The notes beneath the pieces are model-generated. The model was not told the DNA's origin. It saw only the letters and a list, made by a program, of their open reading frames with translations, and searched no databases. Positions 16,172 through 22,897 of a DNA stretch of 52,397 nucleotides are shown one piece after another (the stretch's first letter is position 1; each line of letters begins with the position of its first letter). The position numbers and the translations under genes were made by a program. The stretch covers positions 1 through 52,397 of the forward strand of contig CALMAK010000020.1 in the NCBI GenBank assembly GCA_937859515.1, in the 5' to 3' direction. This stretch comes from an uncultured Candidatus Saccharibacteria bacterium. Lineage in GTDB: Bacteria > Patescibacteriota > Saccharimonadia > Saccharimonadales > Saccharimonadaceae.

Positions 16172-17410
16172 ATGCAGGAAAATTCTCGTTATGCCGTAGG
16201 GCTTGATATCGGTACGACAGGGGTGCGTGCTGTGGTTGCGCATGTTGATGCGACAACTGGGGTGCCCACGATTGTTGGTGTCGGCACGTCACCTAATACG
16301 GGGATGCGTAAAGGCGTCGTCGTGACACTTAACGGTCCAGCGCAGGCGATTGATAATGCGCTAGAGGAGGCCGAGCGCATGAGCGGACATCAGGTTAATG
16401 ATGCCACCGTGTCTATTAATGGTACTCATATTCTTAGCACCAATGCTGATGGCATGATTGCGGTTGGTGCTGCTGATCATGCAGTGACACCTGATGATGT
16501 GATGCGGCTTGAGGAGGTTGCGACAGTTGGTAAAGTACCACCGAACCGCGAGATTCTTGAGGTGATTCCACATAGCTATCGTCTTGACGGTCAAGATAAC
16601 ATCAAAGACCCTATCGGTATGACGGGGACGCGTCTTGAAATCGACGCGCATGTGGTATCAGTGCTAACACCACATCTTGTTAATCTTCAAAAGACAACCG
16701 AACTCGCCAAAGTTCGACCAGTCTCGATTATTACCTCGGGTATTGCCTCAGCACGTGCGGTGCTAACCGAGCAGCAAATGGAAAATGGGGTTGCCCTGAT
16801 TGACCTCGGTGGTACAACAACGAATGTGGCTATTTTTGATGAAGGTGATTTGCAGTTTACGGCTGTGCTGCCATATGGTGGTGTAAATATCACCAATGAT
16901 TTGGCGATTGGTCTTAAGACTGACCCAGAGGTTGCCGAGCAAGTAAAGGTAAAGCACGCTGTTGCAGTACCTCGTGTCGAGACTGAAGGTATTTCGATTA
17001 AGCATGACGGAGATATTCTGACATTCTCGTCGAGGGACATTGATGATATTGTCGAGGCGCGCCTCGAAGAGATTTTTGAGGAAATTCAGAAGGTCCTTAA
17101 GAAGGCGGGTTATGCTGGCAAATTGCCGAGTGGAGTCGTTCTGACGGGAGGGTCGGCAAAGCTAAAGGGAATTATTGAGTATTCTAAGAAAACATTAGGT
17201 GTGGCGGCGCGCCTAGGTAAGGCAACAGGATTTGGTGGAGTCGCCGAGCATATCGAAGAGCCACAATTCGCCGCAGCTGTTGGCTTGATGCTACTCGACA
17301 GCGAAGGCGCACCTCAGATACCTCCAAAAGCCAAGGGTGCTGCTGTTGGTAGAAATATCGTTGGTGGAATCGGTGGTATTCTGTCGAGGGCCTTCGGTAA
17401 AGTAAAGTAA
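16172..17410 (+). CDS. ftsA: Cell division protein FtsA
   Basis: 412 residues of the actin fold. The phosphate-1 loop is GLDIGTTGVRAVV, the phosphate-2 motif is IDLGGTTTNVAIF, and VVLTGGSAKLKG is the adenosine motif. The inserted 1C domain follows the first motif. The C-terminal end, GGIGGILSRAFGKVK, forms an amphipathic membrane-targeting helix. It tethers FtsZ to the membrane. ftsZ follows 79 nt later with its own promoter. Confidence 0.93.
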   Translation: MQENSRYAVGLDIGTTGVRAVVAHVDATTGVPTIVGVGTSPNTGMRKGVVVTLNGPAQAIDNALEEAERMSGHQVNDATVSINGTHILSTNADGMIAVGAADHAVTPDDVMRLEEVATVGKVPPNREILEVIPHSYRLDGQDNIKDPIGMTGTRLEIDAHVVSVLTPHLVNLQKTTELAKVRPVSIITSGIASARAVLTEQQMENGVALIDLGGTTTNVAIFDEGDLQFTAVLPYGGVNITNDLAIGLKTDPEVAEQVKVKHAVAVPRVETEGISIKHDGDILTFSSRDIDDIVEARLEEIFEEIQKVLKKAGYAGKLPSGVVLTGGSAKLKGIIEYSKKTLGVAARLGKATGFGGVAEHIEEPQFAAAVGLMLLDSEGAPQIPPKAKGAAVGRNIVGGIGGILSRAFGKVK

Positions 17411-17417
17411 CCATCTC

Positions 17418-17447
17418 TTGTAGTATTTTGTACACGAGTGGTATACT
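17418..17447 (+). promoter_or_regulatory. Promoter of the ftsZ operon
   Basis: TTGTAG (17418-17423), 18-bp spacer, extended -10 TGG-TATACT (17439-17447). Unlike ftsA, this gene has a leader of about 35 nt with an AGGGGA ribosome-binding site. Confidence 0.7.
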
Positions 17448-17489
17448 GGTGGTAACAGAGCAAAAGGAATTTTAGGGGATAATAATCGC

Positions 17490-18698
17490 ATGCCAGAAGT
17501 AAAACCAAGTGACATTCAATCTTTTGCCAGCATCAAGGTGGTTGGTGTTGGCGGTGCTGGTGGATCAGCTATCAATCGCATGAAAGAGGCTGGCCTATCT
17601 GGCGTGCAATTCATCGCGGTAAATACTGATGCGCAGGCGCTTCATAACAGCAAGGCAGACGTAAAGGTTCACATTGGTCGTGATACGACTCGTGGTCTTG
17701 GTGCAGGTGCTGACCCATCGGTGGGTGAGTCTGCGGCCAATGAATCTCGCGAAGAGCTGAAGAACGTTCTTGAAGGCGCAGATCTCATCTTTGTTACGAT
17801 TGGCGCTGGTGGTGGTACGGGTTCTGGTGCAGGGCACGTGGTTGCCGAAATCGCGCGTGAGCTTGGTATTCTCGTAATTGGTGTTGCCACTAAGCCATTC
17901 AGCTTCGAGGGTGAAAAGCGTCGCCAAAATGCCGAATGGGCAATTGCACAGCTTGGCCGTGCTGTTGATACCCTTATCACGATTCCTAACGATCGCCTTT
18001 TGCAGACGATTGATCGCCGTACTCCGTTGCTTGAAACTTTCAAAATTGCCGATGACGTGTTGCGTCAGGGTGTGCAGGGTATCTCGGAGCTTATTACCGA
18101 ACATGGCTTGATTAACCTCGACTTTGCCGACGTTCGTGCGATCGTGTCGAACGCTGGTTCTGCCTTGATGGGCATTGGTCGCGCTAGTGGCGATGACCGC
18201 GCTGCACAGGCAGCACAGCAGGCGATCGAGTCGCCGCTGATTGAGGTGTCAATCGATGGTGCCAAGGGTGTGCTGTTCAACGTTACCGGTGGTTATGACA
18301 TGTCTATGTCTGAAATCCAAGAGGCTGCTGAGATTATCACCAGTGCTGTATCGCCAGACGCGAACATCATCTTTGGTGCAACGTTGAAGCCTGATCTTGA
18401 AGATGAGTTGATTATCACGGTAATTGCAACAGGATTTGATAGTGCATATTTGCACGAGCAAGCAGAAGCAATCCTTGGTGGCAATACAACCTCGTCACAG
18501 ACAACAAATGCTGTCGATGAGGTATCTGATGATGTTGTTGCCGCTATGAATCTCGAGCTTGACCAGACAGAAGCTGCCGAAGAATTCGCCAGTGAGTCCT
18601 CAGAGGATATCTGGAATCAGCCAACAGAAGATGACGAGTCTGACACGCCGGCATTCCTTCGTCGCCGCAAGCGCAATAAAGATAAAAGTGACTCTTAG
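17490..18698 (+). CDS. ftsZ: Cell division protein FtsZ
   Basis: 402 residues. VGGAGGSAINRM opens the Rossmann core, GAGGGTGSGAGHVVAEIA is the tubulin signature, and the T7 loop region (LINLDFADVR) is present. An acidic linker (about 335-385) leads to the C-terminal peptide TPAFLRRRKR, which binds FtsA. It forms the division ring. The next gene follows with an AGGAGG site after only 12 nt, so ftsZ heads an operon with the NrdR-like, thioredoxin-fold and VKOR genes. Confidence 0.95.
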   Translation: MPEVKPSDIQSFASIKVVGVGGAGGSAINRMKEAGLSGVQFIAVNTDAQALHNSKADVKVHIGRDTTRGLGAGADPSVGESAANESREELKNVLEGADLIFVTIGAGGGTGSGAGHVVAEIARELGILVIGVATKPFSFEGEKRRQNAEWAIAQLGRAVDTLITIPNDRLLQTIDRRTPLLETFKIADDVLRQGVQGISELITEHGLINLDFADVRAIVSNAGSALMGIGRASGDDRAAQAAQQAIESPLIEVSIDGAKGVLFNVTGGYDMSMSEIQEAAEIITSAVSPDANIIFGATLKPDLEDELIITVIATGFDSAYLHEQAEAILGGNTTSSQTTNAVDEVSDDVVAAMNLELDQTEAAEEFASESSEDIWNQPTEDDESDTPAFLRRRKRNKDKSDS

Positions 18699-18710
18699 GA
18701 GGTAGCTGAA

Positions 18711-19166
18711 ATGACCGCACTCAATATTGGTGACAGCCGCGTTATCGAATCTCGTGAGGTGGGTGATGGTGTGACAATTCGTCGACGTCGCGAGACAACG
18801 GATGGTAAACGGTTTACAACGTATGAGCGTATCGAGAAGCCAAATCTCGCCGTCATTAAGAAGGATGGTACGCGAGAGTTATTTGACCGTGATAAGCTGG
18901 CGATTGCGGTAAAGCGCTCGGTCGGTAAGTTTTTTGACTCAGAGCTTGAAGTTGAGAGAATCATCTCTGACGTCGAGGATGCTGTATACGCGTTGGGTGA
19001 GACAGAGATTCTGTCGAAACAAATTGGCGATAAGGTGCTCGATGAGCTAGCAGTTAAGAATGAGGTTGCGTATGTGCGCTTTGCGAGTGTATATCATGAG
19101 TTTACGACACTCGATGACTTCGTGAAGATACTTGAGCAGCGACGGCAACAACAAGAGGGCCGTTAA
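18711..19166 (+). CDS. NrdR-like ATP-cone regulator lacking the zinc ribbon
   Basis: 151 residues aligning with NrdR over the whole length: SRVIESREVGDGVTIRRRRE, KRFTTYERIE, then an ATP-cone (about 45-135) with VIKKDGTRELFDRDKL. Canonical NrdR begins MxCPxC and has a second CxxC before GKRFTTYE. Here the N-terminus is MTALNIGD and the second site reads ETTDGKRF, with no cysteine in either place. NrdR represses ribonucleotide reductase genes in response to ATP/dATP. Without the ribbon, DNA binding may differ or be lost. AGGAGG lies 8 nt before the ATG and the gene directly follows ftsZ. Confidence 0.82.
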   Translation: MTALNIGDSRVIESREVGDGVTIRRRRETTDGKRFTTYERIEKPNLAVIKKDGTRELFDRDKLAIAVKRSVGKFFDSELEVERIISDVEDAVYALGETEILSKQIGDKVLDELAVKNEVAYVRFASVYHEFTTLDDFVKILEQRRQQQEGR

Positions 19167-19167
19167 T

Positions 19168-19434
19168 ATGAAGGTAAGGGTTGTCTACAAGTATGAGAGT
19201 GATCATGCAAGGGAAGTGCTTGATTATCTCCGTGACTTTGAGCGTCAGACGGGACATGTTATTGAGGAGATTGACCCCGATACTCCCGACGGAGCTCATA
19301 CCTGTCGTACATATGACATTGTTGAGTACCCGACTCTCATTGCACTGAGTGATGATGGGCGGCTACAGAACCTATGGCGCGGTCGGCCGCTACCAACGAT
19401 AAGTGAGGTAAGTTATTATGTTGCAGAGCATTAA
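19168..19434 (+). CDS. Thioredoxin-fold protein without CxxC
   Basis: 88 residues. The strand-helix pattern VRVVYKY...EVLDYLRDF...VIEEIDPD, with a cis-Pro-like VEYPTLIAL and a final helix, fits a thioredoxin fold. The active-site CxxC is missing: the expected position reads YESDHARE, and the only cysteine is Cys46. It starts one base after the previous stop and overlaps the VKOR gene by 17 nt. No signal peptide is visible. It may be a docking or regulatory partner of VKOR, or an unrelated small-fold protein; the redox role is not supported by residues. Confidence 0.65.
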   Translation: MKVRVVYKYESDHAREVLDYLRDFERQTGHVIEEIDPDTPDGAHTCRTYDIVEYPTLIALSDDGRLQNLWRGRPLPTISEVSYYVAEH

Positions 19435-20050
19435 ATCATTCTTTAAACACCGTGATAAACAGACTCGTGATAATCGGTGGATATTCATTAGTATGCTTGT
19501 GGGCGCACTCCTTAGTCTTCTGGCGTCATTTGTGTTATCGGTCGAAGCAGTAGTGCTTGCCGGTGACCCCAACGCTGTACTAAGTTGCAGTGTTAATGTG
19601 GTGCTTAACTGTGCAACGGTAGCACTTCATCCGAGCGCCTCTTTCCTGGGATTCCCTAATAGCTTCCTTGGTCTTATCGCGGAGCCAGTTGTTATTACGG
19701 TGGCGATTGCTGGACTGTCTGGAGTGAAATTTCCACGCCTCTTTATGTTTGCTGCACAGGTTGGTTATGGCTTAGGGTTTATTTTTGCTTGGTATCTATT
19801 TGCAATAAGCTATTTTGTCATTCAGGCACTTTGTCCGTGGTGCCTCTTGGTGACACTCACGACAACAATGGTATTTTTCGCAATAACCAGGTACAACATA
19901 CGAGAGAATAATTTGTATCTCTCAAAGAATGCATTGCATCGATTACGGCAATGGATAGCTAAGGATTACGATAAGGTAATTCTTGCGGGGATTGTTGTTC
20001 TGGCAATTGCCGCCATCATTCTTAAGTATGGCGCTGATCTGTTCTCCTAG
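19418..20050 (+). CDS. Vitamin K epoxide reductase (VKOR) family disulfide-forming protein
   Basis: 210 residues, about five membrane helices. The loop pair Cys57-Cys65 (CSVNVVLNC) and the active-site CPWC (139-142) are the four conserved cysteines of bacterial VKOR. The family oxidises partner thioredoxin-like proteins using quinone and so makes disulfides outside the membrane. Cysteine-paired surface proteins in this window (36866 and 49870 genes) are plausible clients. It lacks the fused thioredoxin domain of some VKORs. The upstream overlapping gene has the fold but not the cysteines. Confidence 0.88.
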   Translation: MLQSIKSFFKHRDKQTRDNRWIFISMLVGALLSLLASFVLSVEAVVLAGDPNAVLSCSVNVVLNCATVALHPSASFLGFPNSFLGLIAEPVVITVAIAGLSGVKFPRLFMFAAQVGYGLGFIFAWYLFAISYFVIQALCPWCLLVTLTTTMVFFAITRYNIRENNLYLSKNALHRLRQWIAKDYDKVILAGIVVLAIAAIILKYGADLFS

Positions 20051-20058
20051 GGAGGGTA

Positions 20059-20087
20059 TTGACTTTTCAAAGCACCTATGCTTAAAT
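20059..20087 (+). promoter_or_regulatory. Promoter of the APNSG surface protein
   Basis: TTGACT (20059-20064), 17-bp spacer, extended -10 TGC-TTAAAT (20079-20087). The TATGCTTAAATGA segment recurs in the promoter at 25913-25941. Confidence 0.72.
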
Positions 20088-20126
20088 GATTGCAATATAT
20101 TTTTAACAAATCACGGTGTCATAGAT

Positions 20127-22295
20127 ATGCGAGTAGCACCACAATCAATTGTAGTAAAAAGTCAGACTCTAAGAATATTATTTCTTTCTGTTGCAATAAT
20201 TACTGTTGTTGCATTTGCGACACTTTTTCTCAATAGAATCGTAAAAGCAGCACCGACTACGCTCGCGCCAAATGATGTTGTGATTGTCACTGCAAATAGC
20301 GACAGTGGTTGGTCGGCAACTGCATGTTCTGATGCGGCACCAGGTGGGCCAAACTCTAATGCGATCGATCTTCTTTTGAGGAGGGACATTGGCTCTGGTA
20401 CGGTGATCAAGGTAACCGATAACGCCTGGACAGGATCAGCACTTACGTCATCCGAAGGTGTCATTACGTACACTGCACCAACTGATTTACCGGCAGGTAC
20501 GGTGATTCGCTATTCAGATTGTCTCTATGCTGCTGGAGGGTCTGGTTGGACGCGTTCAACGCCTGTCGCAGCATTCGATACTGCCGTATCGGGTGACACG
20601 CTCTTGGTATATCAAGGTACCGAATCAGCTCCGAGCTTTATTTATGGCTTTGGCTTCCGTTCAAATTCATGGATCGCAAGCGGTGTGCCGAGCGCTAATA
20701 ATTCTCGTATTCCAGCTGCACTTTCGGGTGCATCACCTTCGGCGTACATGTCGCTTGGTACTACGAGTGCTTCCCGTAACTACCAGTACCTGGCAACAGG
20801 TAATCACGGCATTTATTCAAGTACGTTCCTTTCAAGTCTAAAAGCTGCAGGAAACTGGGATACGAGTGGTGGTGCTAGCGCCGGCACGACGTTTGGTCCA
20901 ACTACCGTACCATTCGATGCAACGCGGCCAACGTTTACGAGCGTCACTCGTCAATCGCCAGCTACTGCCGTCATAAGTGCCGCAAGTGTGACGTTTCGCG
21001 TGACGACTAGTGAAGCGGTTCAGATGCTTTCTTCGAGTAACTTTACCTTCACGACAACCGGAACGATTACATATGGTGGGGTCTCTGTCGCAGTCGTTAG
21101 CGGTTCGCAGTACGATGTGACAATTACCGGGCTAGCAGGAGAGGGTACGATTGCGCTGAACACGTACACCGCAAGCCTGCTCGACATCCAAGGCAATCCT
21201 GCAACCGACACATCGTTCACGAGCCCTGCCTATACACGAGATATCACCGATCCTGTTGTGACGGTAAACGTACTTACGACCAATCAGCCACAACCGGCGT
21301 TGTCGGGTACGGTGAGTGATACTGGTGCTGATGTTGTTGTGACGGTAAACGGCGTTAACTACACTGCTACCGTGGCAGGAACCACTTGGACACTGCCTGC
21401 GGGCACGATTTCTCCAGCGCTTGTCGACGGCATCTATGACATTGAGGTAATGGCCGCTGATCTTGCGGGTAATGTTGGGGTCGATACAACTACGAACGAG
21501 CTTGTTGTTGACACAGTACGACCGACAGTGACGATTAATCAGGCGGCAGGGCAGGATGATCCGACAAACGTCGACAGTATCGTCTTTGACGTCGTCTTTT
21601 CTGAGGCATTCACTGCAGGTGACTTTACGGCAGTCGATGTTGTACTGAGTGGCACAACGGCGACCGTGGCAAGTGTCCTTAGCATCAGCCCAACACAGTG
21701 GCGGGTAACAGTGTCTGGCGCAACAAGCGGCGACATTGTGACGGCTAGTATCGCTGTAGACGCAGTGAGCGACGCCGCAGGTAACACGAGTCTTGTGAGC
21801 ACAAGTACAGACGCTTCAGTGTTGTACGATAATGTTGCGCCTGTGGTAACTATTGATACACTGTCGACGACCAATGCATCACCAGCTCTTACAGGTACAG
21901 TTGATGATCCAGCCGCTACGGTGCAGGTGACGGTTGCGGGTGTGACGTATGTGGCAATTAACGACGGCACTGGTTACTGGAGTTTGGCAACAGGTGCTAT
22001 CACGCCAGCGCTTGGTGCTGGTACGTATGACGTTGTTGTCCGGGCGACGGATGCCGCCGGTAATGTCGGATCAGACACTTCGATAGACGAGCTGACAATT
22101 ACAGCAATTGTTACCCCTCCTGTTGATCCTGAGGTTCCAGTGGATTCGGACATGTCTAATGACGGTGGTATCCAGGCTCCAAACTCAGGAGCGGGCGTGT
22201 ATAGTGGTGTGCATATTTTGCTCATGGCTATATTAATAGCCAGCGCGCTGATGTTCGCCATGATCGTCAATTCGACAAAGCATGCTCGTCGATAG
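20127..22295 (+). CDS. Secreted Ig-like surface protein with APNSG C-terminal anchor signal
   Basis: 722 residues. A signal or anchor helix (about 17-38) ends VKAAPT. The first extracellular domain (about 40-265) has the IGSGTVIKVTDNAWTG and LVYQGT features seen in other secreted modular proteins. Bacterial Ig-like modules follow (about 270-660), two with the ATDAAGNVG-type end. The C-terminus is a DP-rich linker, APNSG (684-688), a hydrophobic helix and KHARR. That layout mirrors a sortase signal but not the LPxTG motif; the 49870 gene ends the same way with APNAG. It is probably an adhesin or structural surface protein. The start at 20127 lies 39 nt after the -10; ATG codons further upstream fall in VKOR. 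Confidence 0.75.
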   Translation: MRVAPQSIVVKSQTLRILFLSVAIITVVAFATLFLNRIVKAAPTTLAPNDVVIVTANSDSGWSATACSDAAPGGPNSNAIDLLLRRDIGSGTVIKVTDNAWTGSALTSSEGVITYTAPTDLPAGTVIRYSDCLYAAGGSGWTRSTPVAAFDTAVSGDTLLVYQGTESAPSFIYGFGFRSNSWIASGVPSANNSRIPAALSGASPSAYMSLGTTSASRNYQYLATGNHGIYSSTFLSSLKAAGNWDTSGGASAGTTFGPTTVPFDATRPTFTSVTRQSPATAVISAASVTFRVTTSEAVQMLSSSNFTFTTTGTITYGGVSVAVVSGSQYDVTITGLAGEGTIALNTYTASLLDIQGNPATDTSFTSPAYTRDITDPVVTVNVLTTNQPQPALSGTVSDTGADVVVTVNGVNYTATVAGTTWTLPAGTISPALVDGIYDIEVMAADLAGNVGVDTTTNELVVDTVRPTVTINQAAGQDDPTNVDSIVFDVVFSEAFTAGDFTAVDVVLSGTTATVASVLSISPTQWRVTVSGATSGDIVTASIAVDAVSDAAGNTSLVSTSTDASVLYDNVAPVVTIDTLSTTNASPALTGTVDDPAATVQVTVAGVTYVAINDGTGYWSLATGAITPALGAGTYDVVVRATDAAGNVGSDTSIDELTITAIVTPPVDPEVPVDSDMSNDGGIQAPNSGAGVYSGVHILLMAILIASALMFAMIVNSTKHARR

Positions 22296-22342
22296 ACTTT
22301 TGATGACTTGCATACTTTACCTGGGTGAGATACCATGGTTGC

Positions 22343-22534
22343 AGAGACGCTTGAGCGGTTATCACCCGCAAGTTTTGGGAAGAAATCTCTAGAAGAAAAT
22401 AGACCCCAACGGTATTCGACCTGTCAGATCGAACAATAAAGTGCGAAAAGAATAATCTCTTTTTCGAAACTGGATGGTACCGTCCGAGTAATCGGATTCC
22501 AGTGGCGAAGAAGAGATTTTTATTTGGAGAAAAT
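22343..22534 (+). promoter_or_regulatory. T-box riboswitch (isoleucine) with ultrashort stem I
   Basis: The antiterminator is textbook: ACTGGA (22469-22474), bulge TGGTACC (22475-22481), GTCCGA (22482-22487), GTAA tetraloop, TCGGAT (22492-22497), TCCAGT (22498-22503). TGGT pairs with the ACCA end of a tRNA with discriminator A, as in tRNA-Ile. A hairpin at 22350-22372 has a 7-nt loop TTATCAC containing the Ile codon AUC (22361-22363) followed by A, which fits an ultrashort stem I. Further stems: TTGGG/CCCAA (22375-22409) and TTCGA/TCGAA (22415-22433). A 13-bp helix (22454-22466 with 22506-22518) encloses the T-box and is followed by T-rich sequence. The 5' boundary is inferred from TTGCAT-17-TACCAT (22308-22336), a weak promoter. 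Confidence 0.82.
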
Positions 22535-22897
22535 ATGAATAAGATAGTAGGCGAATCATTTGAGAATAGCAAAACCTGCCATGGTATGGCGTTTGTTGCC
22601 GATGCGCCGCTTGATCTCGCCGAAATAGTGATAACGGGACGGTATCCAGAAGATGGCTGGGCGAAAAACAGAGAAAGTCATGAGATGGTGCGAGTGCTGC
22701 GTGGTGTCGGGAGTCTTACGCTACGTAACAGTGAAGTAACCGGGCTTGTCGAGGGTGATGTGGTGCACGTTCTGCCTGGAGACTGGTTTGCATGGGATGG
22801 CGATATGACGATACTGATTGCATGTAGTCCTGCATCTGACCCTGAAAAGTATGAAGTGAAGATGGATGATCAGATAAAGAAAGAGGAGGCATTATGA
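22535..22897 (+). CDS. Small cupin-domain protein in the ileS operon
   Basis: 120 residues. A single beta-barrel cupin: WAKNRESHEMVRVLRGVGSLTL and VEGDVVHVLPGDWFAWDGD are the two cupin motifs. Metal ligands are only partly kept (His in SHEM; the second motif has no clear His pair). Start at 22535 follows GGAG by 7 nt; an upstream in-frame GTG would lie within the T-box stem. Its stop overlaps the ileS start as ATGA, so both are translated together under the T-box. Ligand and role are unknown; the context suggests a task tied to isoleucine or charged-tRNA supply. Confidence 0.72.
   Translation: MNKIVGESFENSKTCHGMAFVADAPLDLAEIVITGRYPEDGWAKNRESHEMVRVLRGVGSLTLRNSEVTGLVEGDVVHVLPGDWFAWDGDMTILIACSPASDPEKYEVKMDDQIKKEEAL

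Noticed and set aside
22323-22367. GGGTGA...TCACCC stem as the base of a classical long T-box stem I
   Set aside because: It lacks a visible AG bulge, distal loop or specifier loop, and it would need a promoter further upstream than the best candidate. The ultrashort hairpin at 22350-22372 explains the codon better, though this stem could be an alternative fold.
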